Assembly: GCF_001437435.1 (NCBI RefSeq)
Contig: NZ_JQCB01000002.1
Location: 47,095 to 108,422, forward strand
Origin: Furfurilactobacillus siliginis
Lineage (GTDB): Bacteria > Bacillota > Bacilli > Lactobacillales > Lactobacillaceae
Direction: 5' to 3'
DNA length: 61,328 bases
The notes beneath the pieces are model-generated. The model saw nothing but the letters and a program-made list of their open reading frames with translations, was not told the origin of the DNA and ran no database searches. Shown piece by piece: positions 19,328-28,663 of the stretch. Position 1 is the first letter of the stretch. Each line of letters starts with the position of its first letter. A program made the translations under genes and the position numbers.

Positions 19328-21258
19328 AGCCAAACTACATGTTAGCAGGTCGTTACCAGATCAAACGCCCACTCGGTGAAGGTGGCATGGCGGATGTGTA
19401 TTTGGCACATGACTTGATTTTAGACCGTGATGTGTCGGTGAAATTGTTACGTCTTGATCTACGGGATGATCCTGCCACTGTCCGTCGTTTTCAACGAGAG
19501 GCGATGGCAGCAAGTGAATTAGTGTCACCACACATTGTCAGCGTTTATGACGTTGGCGAAGAACACGGAATGCAGTATCTCGTCATGGAATATGTGGCGG
19601 GGATGGATCTAAAAGCGTACCTAAAAAAACACGTACCGCTGAGTTATCCAACCGTTATTGATCTGATGACACAAATTTTAGAAGCAGTGAGTGTCGCACA
19701 CGACCATGGGATTATTCATCGTGATTTGAAACCACAAAATGTGCTAGTCGGTGAAAATGGTCAGCTGAAGATCTCTGATTTTGGAATTTCGGTGATCAGT
19801 AATGAATCATCCATGACGCAAACCAACACTGTGTTAGGTTCCGTGCATTACTTATCGCCGGAACAGGCACGTGGTGGGATGGCTACCCGGCAAAGTGACA
19901 TTTATTCCTTAGGGATCATTTTGTATGAATTGTTGGCCGGCAAAGTGCCTTTCGACGGTGAAACAGCCGTCTCTGTTGCGTTAAAGCATTCACAAAGCCA
20001 AATGCCATCGGTGCGTGATGAAGATCCTGCAATTGCGCAACCATTGGAAAATGTCATTTTAAGGGCCACTGCGAAGGATCCAAATGATCGTTATCCGTCA
20101 GCAGCCGCGATGGCTGCTGATTTAGCAACGGCTTTAGCACCAGAGCGGCGAGGTGAAGCAAAATTTTCGCCGGCTGAATTGGATGAGGATGCCACCAAGG
20201 TTATTCCCGTTGCAGATGTCCGTAATGCCGCTCGGAGTCTTTCAAAGGATCAAACTGGGCGCATCCAGCCAACAGAAAAGTCCAGCACGCCAATTAAGAA
20301 GCGGCGTGTTAAAGGACGCCCTTTGTTTTGGGTAATCCTGGCAGTGTTACTAATTGCCGGTGGTTTGGCTGCATGGCTATTACCGCAGCGTGAACACGTT
20401 CCAAATGTGTCCGGTATGACACTGACGCGTGCTGAACGAGTCCTTAAACAGAATCAATTAAGAGCAGGCAAACAAACCAAGAAAACCAGTGAGACGTTTA
20501 CAGCCGGGCGTGTGATTAAATCAAGCCCAGCTGCTGGCCAACGAATGCGGCGTAATGCGGCAGTGGCATTAGTGATCAGTTCTGGCCGACCAAAGATCAG
20601 CGTGGATGACTACACTGGTTCATCATATAAGTCGGCGCGTAAGCAGTTGCTTAAACTGGGATTACGTGTGAAAGAGGTTCAGGAATTTTCATCAGATGCC
20701 ACAAAGGGCGTGGTGATCGATCAAGATGTACTTCCAGGTGATGCGGTGTATAAACGCGCATTCGTCACGTTGACCGTTAGTGCTGGTCCAAAAATGGCGG
20801 GGGCTGCCCAACAGGTTAAAATGGCGGATTTTATCGGTAAATCGCAGGCAGACGTGCAACACTGGGCTGAACAGCACAATGTTGCCGTTAGTTTTAGCGA
20901 TGAACTGTCGGCAACCGTTAAGCAGGGTAAGATCATTCGCCAAGCGCCCGCCAAAGGAAGCTTAATGAGTGAGGGCCAAACATTTGCGGCTGTGGTATCC
21001 GCTGGCAAACCGTTACGAAGCTTTCACGTAAATTTGGCGATTCCATATCATCAGAATCGTAAGGACACTAAAAATGATGTGAAGATTTACATTGCCGACC
21101 GAGATAAGAACTTTGATAGTGTGTATCAGCATTTACAAATCGGTGAAGATACAACGGTTTCACTGCCATTTACGATTACAAGTGGTAAAAGTGGCCGTTA
21201 TAAAGTTGTGTCTGACGGCAAAGTAATTCTGACAGATAACCATGTAACAGGAAATTAG
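19324..21258 (+). CDS. pknB: PASTA-domain Ser/Thr protein kinase
   Basis: Membrane kinase that senses muropeptides or lipid II and controls cell-wall synthesis and division. The 644-residue product has a Hanks-type kinase domain (about 10-275: GEGGMADVY, VKLL, HRDLKPQN, DFGIS), a basic juxtamembrane stretch, and one membrane segment at about 336-354. About three extracellular PASTA repeats (about 358-565) and a C-terminal domain of about 80 residues follow. Its phosphatase is encoded just upstream and rsgA just downstream, as in B. subtilis prpC-prkC-rsgA. Confidence 0.96.
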   Translation: MKPNYMLAGRYQIKRPLGEGGMADVYLAHDLILDRDVSVKLLRLDLRDDPATVRRFQREAMAASELVSPHIVSVYDVGEEHGMQYLVMEYVAGMDLKAYLKKHVPLSYPTVIDLMTQILEAVSVAHDHGIIHRDLKPQNVLVGENGQLKISDFGISVISNESSMTQTNTVLGSVHYLSPEQARGGMATRQSDIYSLGIILYELLAGKVPFDGETAVSVALKHSQSQMPSVRDEDPAIAQPLENVILRATAKDPNDRYPSAAAMAADLATALAPERRGEAKFSPAELDEDATKVIPVADVRNAARSLSKDQTGRIQPTEKSSTPIKKRRVKGRPLFWVILAVLLIAGGLAAWLLPQREHVPNVSGMTLTRAERVLKQNQLRAGKQTKKTSETFTAGRVIKSSPAAGQRMRRNAAVALVISSGRPKISVDDYTGSSYKSARKQLLKLGLRVKEVQEFSSDATKGVVIDQDVLPGDAVYKRAFVTLTVSAGPKMAGAAQQVKMADFIGKSQADVQHWAEQHNVAVSFSDELSATVKQGKIIRQAPAKGSLMSEGQTFAAVVSAGKPLRSFHVNLAIPYHQNRKDTKNDVKIYIADRDKNFDSVYQHLQIGEDTTVSLPFTITSGKSGRYKVVSDGKVILTDNHVTGN

Positions 21259-21268
21259 GAGGTGAGGT

Positions 21269-22168
21269 ATGGAAGGGCAAATTCATCAGTTGCTAGCTGG
21301 CTTTTATGATGTACAAACGGCAGACGGCAAACTGTACCGGACGCGTGCACGTGGGAATTTTCGTAAGCGAAACATCAGCCCAATGGTTGGAGATTTTGTA
21401 ACGTTTAGCGCTGAAGAAGGTTCTGACGGCTACATTCTAAGTATTGAGGATCGACGTAATGCGCTGGTGCGGCCACCAGTTACAAATGTGGATCAAGCAG
21501 TTGTTGTCACGGCTGTTACCGAGCCAAGTTTTTCTGCCAATCTGCTCGATCGTCAATTAGTAGCCTTAGAGACACAGGGGATTACACCCATCATTTACTT
21601 TACAAAAACTGACTTGATCAATGCTGACAGCTTCGCTAAGTTAGTTCCCATCGCTGAGGGTTATCGCAAGATTGGCTATCCGGTTTTTTTAACCAAAGAT
21701 GCTTTCGGACAAAAAATCTTATCAGAACTGCTAGCGATGTTTGCTGACCGCTTGACGGTCTTTATGGGTCAAACTGGGGCGGGGAAATCAACGCTCCTCA
21801 ATCACTTGGCGCCGGGGCTTGATTTGGCTACGGGAGAAATTTCTCAGGTACTGAATCGTGGGAAACATACGACTCGTAAAGTTGGGTTACTGGCTGTCGG
21901 CGGTGGTTTAGTTGCTGACACGCCAGGATTTTCATCCTATGAAGACTTTACGATGGATGTGCGTGAACTGGGACAGTATTTCCCTGAACTAGCACAATTG
22001 TCGGCTGATTGTCGGTTCCGAGGATGTCAGCACATCAACGAACCTGGGTGTGCGGTGAAAACGGCTTTAGAAAACAATGAAATTATGGCAAGTCGGTATA
22101 ATGATTATTTGCAATTTCACCAGTTGATTGCAGACCAGAAACCACGGTATGATAAAAACAAAAAATAA
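21269..22168 (+). CDS. rsgA: Ribosome small subunit GTPase RsgA
   Basis: Circularly permuted GTPase that checks late 30S assembly. The 299-residue protein has an N-terminal OB-fold (about 1-70), a GTPase core with the permuted order (TKTDL near 112, then [12 protein letters not shown] near 168 and DTPGFSS near 218), and a C-terminal Zn knuckle ([14 protein letters not shown], near 249-262). GGAGGTGAG lies 5 bases upstream of the ATG. It is in the stp-pknB-rsgA-rpe-thiN run. Confidence 0.96.
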   Translation: MEGQIHQLLAGFYDVQTADGKLYRTRARGNFRKRNISPMVGDFVTFSAEEGSDGYILSIEDRRNALVRPPVTNVDQAVVVTAVTEPSFSANLLDRQLVALETQGITPIIYFTKTDLINADSFAKLVPIAEGYRKIGYPVFLTKDAFGQKILSELLAMFADRLTVFMGQTGAGKSTLLNHLAPGLDLATGEISQVLNRGKHTTRKVGLLAVGGGLVADTPGFSSYEDFTMDVRELGQYFPELAQLSADCRFRGCQHINEPGCAVKTALENNEIMASRYNDYLQFHQLIADQKPRYDKNKK

Positions 22169-22191
22169 GTAACAATTCGGAGGAGAATTTT

Positions 22192-22845
22192 ATGATTAAG
22201 GTAGCCCCATCAATTTTAAGTGCAAACTTTGTGAACTTTGAACGCGACATCAAGATGGTTGAAAAAAGTGGTGCTGATTTATTGCACGTTGATGTAATGG
22301 ATGGTCAGTTCGTACCAAACATGTCGTTTGGCTGGACCACATTGGCAGCCATTCGTCCAATTACGAACCTCTTTTTAGATGTTCACTTAATGGTTCAAAA
22401 TCCTGAACGCTACATCGACCAATTTGCCAAGGCTGGTGCTGATTTGATTGGTGTTCATGTTGAAGCAACACAACACATTCACCGTGCCTTACAAATGATT
22501 CGTAACGCCGGCGTAAAAGCTGAAGTTGTTATTAACCCAGGAACACCTGTTAGCCAGATCGAACCACTATTACCATTTGTGGACCAAGTATTGGTCATGA
22601 CCGTTAACCCTGGTTTTGGTGGTCAAAAATTTCTGCCTGAAATGATCAGCAAGATTCAAGCATTGACTGATTTGAAGAAGGCCAATGACTACGACTTCGA
22701 AATTGAAATCGATGGTGGTGTCAACGACAAGACGGTTGTCGATTGCTACAAGGCCGGCGCAACTGTGGCCGTTGCTGGTTCCTTTGTTTATGGTGCAGAG
22801 AATCCTGCCGCAGCCATTGAATCAATGCATAACGCAACTCGGTAA
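22192..22845 (+). CDS. rpe: Ribulose-phosphate 3-epimerase
   Basis: Interconverts ribulose 5-phosphate and xylulose 5-phosphate in the pentose phosphate or phosphoketolase pathway. The 217-residue TIM barrel shows APSILSANF near the N-terminus, LHVDVMDGQFVPN (about 30-42) with metal-binding His and Asp, HLMVQNPERYI near 65, VNPGFGGQKF near 141 and EIDGGVN near 173. GGAGGAG lies 8 bases before the ATG. It is 23 bases after rsgA. Confidence 0.96.
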   Translation: MIKVAPSILSANFVNFERDIKMVEKSGADLLHVDVMDGQFVPNMSFGWTTLAAIRPITNLFLDVHLMVQNPERYIDQFAKAGADLIGVHVEATQHIHRALQMIRNAGVKAEVVINPGTPVSQIEPLLPFVDQVLVMTVNPGFGGQKFLPEMISKIQALTDLKKANDYDFEIEIDGGVNDKTVVDCYKAGATVAVAGSFVYGAENPAAAIESMHNATR

Positions 22846-22851
22846 TTTGTC

Positions 22852-23568
22852 ATGCAAACTAACAAACGGCGGCATGTTGAACGGTTAAACATTCTCGTTG
22901 GCGGACCAGTCCGTGACTATCCGGCACAACTGGATACTGGCCAAATTGATGGTCCTTGGATTGGTGTGGATCGAGGCGCGATTCGCTTGTTAGCACGGGG
23001 AATTACCCCTGAAATTGCGTTGGGGGATTTTGATTCCTCGAAAGCAGCTGAATTTATTGAAGTCAAAAGAGCAGTTGCTGATGTTCGTCAAGTTGGTTCG
23101 ATTAAGGATGAGACAGATACCCAATTGGGCGTGACCGTTGCAATGACGGATTACGATGCCGATGAAATTGTCGTGTATGGTGCGACAGGCGGCCGTTTGG
23201 ATCATTTGTTAGCTAACTTATTTCTACCACTAGAGTCACGTTTTAAGACGGTTGTAGAGCGATTGGTGATGGTAGACAGGCAGAATACGATTCGTTGGTA
23301 TTTGCCCGGACAACACGCGCTTAAAAAAGAGGCTGATAAACAGTATTTGGCCTTCGTGACTTTTGGTAAGGTGACAGCCTTAACGTTGCCGGATGAACGT
23401 TATCATCTAGATCATGCAAACTTTGAGCAACCAATTTCATTTGCCAGTAACGAATTTGTTGGTGACAAGGCATCGTTTTCATTCGTGGATGGTATCATTG
23501 CGGTGATTCAAAGCGCTGATCTACCGGATAATCGTGCTGAACGCTATGATTTAAACGAGCATAGCTGA
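22852..23568 (+). CDS. thiN: Thiamine pyrophosphokinase
   Basis: Transfers pyrophosphate from ATP to thiamine to make TPP, the cofactor of phosphoketolase and pyruvate dehydrogenase. The 238-residue protein carries the N-terminal catalytic motif ALGDFDSS near 56, DETDTQL near 84 and YGATGGRLDHLLANL near 105, followed by the beta-rich thiamine-binding C-terminus. The ATG at 22852 is 6 bases after rpe and lacks a clear Shine-Dalgarno, which suggests translational coupling. Gene order rpe-thiN is conserved in Firmicutes. Confidence 0.92.
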   Translation: MQTNKRRHVERLNILVGGPVRDYPAQLDTGQIDGPWIGVDRGAIRLLARGITPEIALGDFDSSKAAEFIEVKRAVADVRQVGSIKDETDTQLGVTVAMTDYDADEIVVYGATGGRLDHLLANLFLPLESRFKTVVERLVMVDRQNTIRWYLPGQHALKKEADKQYLAFVTFGKVTALTLPDERYHLDHANFEQPISFASNEFVGDKASFSFVDGIIAVIQSADLPDNRAERYDLNEHS

Positions 23569-23628
23569 TAGAGTAGAAGAGATGTGCTTAGTTGAAACTG
23601 TTTATGATCAGAGAAAGATTGAGTCATT

Positions 23629-23686
23629 AAAAAAGACGTTGTTGCAAACTGCTCACATGAGCTGATTTGCGGCAACGTCTTTTTTT
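23629..23686 (+). terminator. Terminator after thiN
   Basis: A 20-bp stem with two G-T pairs (23629-23648 with 23667-23686) ends in a long T run. It closes the priA-thiN operon. Confidence 0.85.
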
Positions 23687-23755
23687 GTGGCAACTATGTT
23701 TGTGAGTTTTAGGAGACAAATCGCAGAAGGCAACGAAACATTATTTTGGGGCAAG

Positions 23756-23783
23756 AAAAAACGCCAATCAATAATGATTGACG
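23756..23783 (-). terminator. Terminator of rpmB (leftward)
   Basis: CGCCAATCA (23762-23770) pairs with TGATTGACG (23775-23783) over a 4-base loop, with six A on the left giving a T run on the minus strand, 16 bases after the rpmB stop. Confidence 0.75.
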
Positions 23784-23799
23784 TTAACGTATTTAAAAA

Positions 23800-23985
23800 T
23801 TAAACACGCGTCACTTTTCCTGATTTTAACGTCCGGGCAGAAACCCAAACACGCTTAGGCTTGCCATCAACTAAGATACGAACCTTTTGCAGGTTAGCTT
23901 TCCAGCTGCGACGGCTGCTGTTAAGGGCGTGGGAGCGGGTGTTACCGAAGTGTGTCCGCTTGCCAGTAATAAAATCTTTAGCCAT
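23800..23985 (-). CDS. rpmB: 50S ribosomal protein L28
   Basis: Structural protein of the 50S subunit. The 61-residue product is full length, with the N-terminal [18 protein letters not shown] block and the basic C-terminus [12 protein letters not shown]. It has no paired Zn cysteines, so it is the Zn-independent form. GAGGGATGAGC lies just before the ATG on the minus strand. It is divergent from asp23-fakA-recG, a conserved Firmicute arrangement. Confidence 0.97.
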   Translation of the reverse strand: MAKDFITGKRTHFGNTRSHALNSSRRSWKANLQKVRILVDGKPKRVWVSARTLKSGKVTRV

Positions 23986-24146
23986 TGCTCATCCCTCCTT
24001 ATCGGATTTCCAAAGGGAACCTCTTTTTTCTCACCTGAATAACTTACCATAGGAACCAAATGAATGCAATATTAATTTGCCAAGGAAAACTACTTGACAC
24101 TTGCAAAGGCTGTACCCATGAGGATTGAACGCGTAGAAACAGACAT

Positions 24147-24175
24147 TTGCCTTTTTTACACGATGGTTTTATGAT
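24147..24175 (+). promoter_or_regulatory. Promoter candidate for asp23-fakA
   Basis: TTGCCT (24147-24152) and TATGAT (24170-24175) are spaced by 17 bases, about 67 bases upstream of asp23. Confidence 0.6.
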
Positions 24176-24242
24176 AGCATGATTGAAGATTGCATTGCGT
24201 ACTTTTACGTAAATTGACTGATTAAGTTGAGGAGGCCTCTTC

Positions 24243-24605
24243 ATGGCTGTGAAAATCAAAACGCAATACGGCACGATCGATATCAATAATGATGTCATTG
24301 CGACCGTTGTTGGCGGTGCTGCTACAGATAACTACGGTGTTGTCGGTATGGCATCAAAGAACCAGCTTCGTGATAATGTAAATGAAATTTTGCGCCGGGA
24401 CAACTATGCCCGCGGTGTTGTGGTTCGTCAAGAAGATAACGGTGTCGCAATTGATGTGTACATTGTTGTTGGATATGGCACTAAGATCTCTGAAGTATCA
24501 AAGAACGTTCAACAAAAAGTTCGTTATAACTTAGATAGTATGCTTGGCATCGCCGCTAATTCGGTCAACGTGACCGTTCAGGGTGTGCGCGTTTTGGCAG
24601 ACTAA
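24243..24605 (+). CDS. Asp23/Gls24 family alkaline-shock-like protein
   Basis: The 120-residue protein belongs to the Asp23/YloU family, envelope-stress-linked proteins in Firmicutes. It shows IKTQYGTIDINNDVIATVVG at the N-terminus (positions 4-23) and the GYGTKISEVSKNVQQKV segment near 79-95. GAGGAGG lies 7 bases upstream of the ATG. It precedes fakA, as yloU precedes yloV in B. subtilis, which suggests a role tied to membrane lipid metabolism; that role is inferred. Confidence 0.9.
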   Translation: MAVKIKTQYGTIDINNDVIATVVGGAATDNYGVVGMASKNQLRDNVNEILRRDNYARGVVVRQEDNGVAIDVYIVVGYGTKISEVSKNVQQKVRYNLDSMLGIAANSVNVTVQGVRVLAD

Positions 24606-24638
24606 GAAACTTCTTGTCGCGAAGTGGGGGAAATAGAA

Positions 24639-26336
24639 TTGGAAGCAACATTAACAACCATTACCAACCTTGAATTCGGCAAGATGGTCCAAGCGGCCGC
24701 CAAACGGTTAACTAGCCAGGCAGAATTCATTAACTCTTTAAACGTTTTTCCGGTTCCTGATGGTGATACCGGTACGAATATCTCACTGGCTTTTGCGAGT
24801 GGGGCAAAGTATGAACGTGAAGTAACATCAACGTCGGTCAGCGATTTGGCCGGCGCGTTAGCTAAAGGATTATTAATGGGTGCCCGTGGTAACTCGGGGG
24901 TTATTACCTCACAGATTTTCCGGGGCTTTGCCAAGAGCGTTGAAGGTAAGGAAACGTTAAGCGCCAAAGACTTTGCTGAAGCGTTGGCCGCCAGTGCGCA
25001 AACAGCCTATAAAGCTGTGATGAAGCCTACTGAAGGGACTATCTTGACGGTTATCCGTGAAGCTGCTAAAGCAGGTCGTGATCAAGCGGCAACTACTGAC
25101 GACGTCGCAGAAGTGATGGATGCTGTTTATGAAGCATCTAAAAAGGCTTTGGCTTCTACACCAGATTTGTTGCCTGTTTTAAAGCAGGTTGGTGTCGTTG
25201 ATTCTGGTGGTCAAGGATTGGTTTTCATTTTCCAAGCGTTTGATGAAGTCTTAACTGGTAAGATTGCCGACGAAGATGCCGGTGAACCAGATGACGCACA
25301 AATGGACGAAATGATTAATGCAGAACATCACAGAAGTGTCCAAGGCGAGTTAGACCCAAGTGACATTAAGTATGGTTACTGTACAGAAATCATGGTCCGC
25401 ATCGGCGGTGGACAACAAGTTGACCGTAAGTTTGACTACGATGAATTCTATCAATATTTAGCTGGCTTAGGTGATTCTTTGTTGGTTATCAATGATGATG
25501 AAATCGTCAAAGTCCATGTTCATACAGAACATCCTGGGGATGTGATGACCTGGGGACAACACTTTGGTGATTTGATCAAAGTGAAAGTCGACAACATGCG
25601 TCACCAGCAAGAAGAAATCATGGAAAAAGATGATCAACCTGCTGCTGTACCAACACCTGTTGCTGAACCAATTGCTGCACCAGACACAGCTGTGATTTCA
25701 ATCTCAGCTGGTGATGGCGTCGCTGACTTATTTAAGAGTCTTGGTGTAACCCACGTAATTAATGGTGGACAGACGATGAATCCTAGTACGGAAGACATCG
25801 CTAACGCTATTAAAGAGAGTGGCGCAAAGAAAGCCATTGTTTTACCAAATAACGGTAATATCTTTATGGCTGCCGACCAAGCTGCTGAGGTCGCTGGTGT
25901 ACCAACAGTGATTGTTCATAGCCGGTCAATTTCACAAGGGATGACTGCTTTGCTAGCTTATAATCCTGATTTTGAGTTGGCTGAAAACCAGCAGGCAATG
26001 GAAGATAACTTGGGTACTGTCAAAAGTGGTCAAGTGACGCATGCAATCCGTGATACGACGCTTGATGGCATCGATATCAAAAACGGTGAATACATGGGGA
26101 TCGTTGATGGCGACATCAAGGTCACTGATCCTGAATTATTGGGTGCTGCTACCAAGATGGTGCAAAGCATGCTCGATGATGACAGTGAAATTGTGACTGT
26201 TATTTTTGGCGCAGACGCCACCAAGGAAGATGCCGACGCATTGGAAAATACCATCATGGAAATTGACGACGAGTTAGAAGTTGAGATTCATGAAGGTGAC
26301 CAGCCGGTTTATCCATTTATCGTTTCAGTAGAATAA
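24639..26336 (+). CDS. fakA: Fatty acid kinase FakA (DhaL/DegV-type, YloV)
   Basis: Phosphorylates fatty acids held by FakB/DegV partner proteins so that PlsX/PlsY can incorporate them into phospholipids. The 565-residue protein has an N-terminal DhaL ATP-binding domain (about 5-200) with VFPVPDGDTGTNIS near 38 and GARGNSGVIT near 85. A middle domain and a C-terminal DegV-like domain (about 340-565) follow. The TTG at 24639 has GGGGGAAA upstream; an alternative GTG 15 bases earlier has none. plsX lies just beyond recG, which fits the pathway. Confidence 0.92.
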   Translation: MEATLTTITNLEFGKMVQAAAKRLTSQAEFINSLNVFPVPDGDTGTNISLAFASGAKYEREVTSTSVSDLAGALAKGLLMGARGNSGVITSQIFRGFAKSVEGKETLSAKDFAEALAASAQTAYKAVMKPTEGTILTVIREAAKAGRDQAATTDDVAEVMDAVYEASKKALASTPDLLPVLKQVGVVDSGGQGLVFIFQAFDEVLTGKIADEDAGEPDDAQMDEMINAEHHRSVQGELDPSDIKYGYCTEIMVRIGGGQQVDRKFDYDEFYQYLAGLGDSLLVINDDEIVKVHVHTEHPGDVMTWGQHFGDLIKVKVDNMRHQQEEIMEKDDQPAAVPTPVAEPIAAPDTAVISISAGDGVADLFKSLGVTHVINGGQTMNPSTEDIANAIKESGAKKAIVLPNNGNIFMAADQAAEVAGVPTVIVHSRSISQGMTALLAYNPDFELAENQQAMEDNLGTVKSGQVTHAIRDTTLDGIDIKNGEYMGIVDGDIKVTDPELLGAATKMVQSMLDDDSEIVTVIFGADATKEDADALENTIMEIDDELEVEIHEGDQPVYPFIVSVE

Positions 26337-26353
26337 TCAGAAGACAGCAAGGG

Positions 26354-26392
26354 GTCTATGGACATAATTCGTTATGTTCATAGACTCTTTTT
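26354..26392 (+). terminator. Terminator after fakA
   Basis: GTCTATGGACATAA (26354-26367) pairs with 26372-26385 across a TTCG tetraloop, followed by a T run. It shares the GGACATAA/TTATGTC core with hairpins at 17, 6819 and 37260. The remaining 210 bases before recG show no other feature. Confidence 0.85.
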
Positions 26393-26604
26393 GATTTGCG
26401 ATTTTAAATAGCGAAGATACGGTTCAAACGGCAGCTTTTTGTACAGCCGATAAATACTGGGCAGGTCGAAGCAAAATTGGGCAGTCTTTTTTAGTCTTGC
26501 GTACAGGCACTTGACTGTTGAGTCGTTCTCAACGCGTGGTCATTTTACGTGGTCTTTGCTAAACTGGGTGGTAATGAATTTATTTATGTAAGGGTGGTGA
26601 AAAC

Positions 26605-28650
26605 ATGACCGTTCCAATGAAATCAGTGGAAGATCCTGTGACCGCGTTAGAGGGTGTCGGGCCACAGCGCGCAGATGCGCTCAAATCTTTAGGCATCGTG
26701 TCCATTAGTGACCTGTTGACGTATTTTCCGTTTCGTTATGAAGATTTAGCGGAGCGTGAGTTGGCCACTGTGACAGAAGGTGAAAAAGTTACCTTGAAAG
26801 GCACGGTTGCAACAGAGCCGACGGTGGTCCGGTTTGGACGTAAGAAGAGTCGGCTGAACTTCCGTTTGTTGATTGGACATGACGTTGTTGGCGTGACTTT
26901 TTTTAACCAGCCTTGGTTAAGCAGCCAGTTAACGTCTGGGCAAGACATTGCGGTTTATGGCAAATGGGATGCAGTCCACAAAAGTTTATCTGGTATGAAG
27001 GTAATTAGTAGTGCCAACGGAGCTGCCTCAGGCGCGATTTACACGGTGAATAAACGGGTGCGGCAAACAGCCATTGCCCAACTTGTGCACCAAGCATATG
27101 ACGCTTATCAGGATGTTATATACACAGTCTTACCGGAACCACTCATTAAAAAGTATCGATTGTTAGATCGTAAGACAATGATTCATGATCTGCATTTTCC
27201 AAATGATCCGGAAGCTGCAAAATTGGCGCGGCGCACGGCGACCTTTGAGGAGTTCTTTTTATTTGAGCTGCGGATGCAGATGATGAAGGTTAAAGACCAT
27301 CAGGCCGCTGGCATTGAAATCGATTATGATAATGAAAAAATTAAAGCGTTCATCAAATCACTACCGTTTGAGTTAACACATGCCCAAAAGAAAGTTGTTA
27401 ATGAAATTTGTGGCGATTTAAAACGTCCCCTGCACATGAATCGTTTACTGCAAGGAGACGTTGGCTCTGGTAAAACCATCGTCGCAGCAATTGTGTTGTA
27501 CGCAGCGATCACCGCTGGTTATCAAACTGCATTGATGGCGCCAACCGAAATTTTGGCAGAACAGCATGCTAAGAACCTTGCGACTGTCTTTGCCGATGTG
27601 CCAGTCAACATCGTGTTACTAACCGGTGCCATGAAAGCTAAGGCACGCCGCGAAGCACTGAAACACATTGAAAATGGTGATGTCGATTTAATCATCGGCA
27701 CGCATGCCTTGATTTCAGAGGACGTTCATTATCGTAAATTGGGCTTTGCTATCATTGACGAACAGCACCGCTTTGGGGTTGGTCAAAGACAGGCTTTAAG
27801 AGAAAAAGGGCAACATCCTGATATCTTAGCGATGACCGCGACCCCAATTCCCCGAACACTACAAATCACCGCCTATGGTGAAATGGATGTGTCAATTATT
27901 GATGAACTACCAGCTGGGCGAAAGCCAATTACAACACGCTGGGTGCATAGTAATCAGACCGAGGCTGCGATGGACTTTATTCGCCAACAGCTAAGTCATC
28001 ATCAGCAAGCATATGTGGTAACGCCTCTGATTGAGGAGTCAGAAGCGTTAGATGTTAAAAATGCGGAAGCTATCTATGATCATTTAAGCGAAAACTTTGC
28101 ACCAGATTATAAGGTGGGTCTGTTGCATGGTCGTTTGAAAAATGAAGAAAAAGACGCTGTGATGACTGCCTTTAAAGCTGGCGACTATGATGTGCTGGTA
28201 TCGACCACGGTTATTGAAGTAGGGGTTGATGTCCCGAATGCAACTGTCATGTTGATTTTTGATGCAGATCGTTTCGGATTAGCACAGCTGCATCAGCTTC
28301 GGGGGCGTGTTGGCCGGGGGGAAGTTGCCTCGACGTGTATTTTGATTGCTGACCCCAAAACGCAAGACGGAATTGCACGAATGGAAGTCATGACCGACAC
28401 AACAGACGGTTTTCTTTTGGCTCAAAAAGATTTAGAATTACGTGGTTCCGGAGATTTATTAGGGACTAAGCAATCCGGGGTACCAGAGTTTAAAGTTGGT
28501 GATCCGGTGGCACAGTTGAATATCCTGCAAGTGGCGCAGCAAGAGGCCATTGCTCTCGTAGATCAACCAAGCTGGCAAACGCAGCCGGCCAATCGTGAAC
28601 TGGCTGGGTACGAACAACATTTATTAAAACAACACTCAACGTTAGATTAA
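26605..28650 (+). CDS. recG: ATP-dependent DNA helicase RecG
   Basis: Branch-migrating helicase that regresses stalled forks and processes recombination junctions. The 681-residue protein has an N-terminal HhH-like and wedge OB domain (about 1-190), Walker A GDVGSGKT near 288, DEQHRFGVGQR near 386, TATPIPRTLQ near 412, and C-terminal motifs HQLRGRVGRG near 566 and ELRGSGDLLGTKQSG near 612. AAGGGTGG lies 7 bases before the ATG. It is followed by plsX, as in many Firmicutes. Confidence 0.97.
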   Translation: MTVPMKSVEDPVTALEGVGPQRADALKSLGIVSISDLLTYFPFRYEDLAERELATVTEGEKVTLKGTVATEPTVVRFGRKKSRLNFRLLIGHDVVGVTFFNQPWLSSQLTSGQDIAVYGKWDAVHKSLSGMKVISSANGAASGAIYTVNKRVRQTAIAQLVHQAYDAYQDVIYTVLPEPLIKKYRLLDRKTMIHDLHFPNDPEAAKLARRTATFEEFFLFELRMQMMKVKDHQAAGIEIDYDNEKIKAFIKSLPFELTHAQKKVVNEICGDLKRPLHMNRLLQGDVGSGKTIVAAIVLYAAITAGYQTALMAPTEILAEQHAKNLATVFADVPVNIVLLTGAMKAKARREALKHIENGDVDLIIGTHALISEDVHYRKLGFAIIDEQHRFGVGQRQALREKGQHPDILAMTATPIPRTLQITAYGEMDVSIIDELPAGRKPITTRWVHSNQTEAAMDFIRQQLSHHQQAYVVTPLIEESEALDVKNAEAIYDHLSENFAPDYKVGLLHGRLKNEEKDAVMTAFKAGDYDVLVSTTVIEVGVDVPNATVMLIFDADRFGLAQLHQLRGRVGRGEVASTCILIADPKTQDGIARMEVMTDTTDGFLLAQKDLELRGSGDLLGTKQSGVPEFKVGDPVAQLNILQVAQQEAIALVDQPSWQTQPANRELAGYEQHLLKQHSTLD

Positions 28651-28663
28651 GGAAGGTCACACC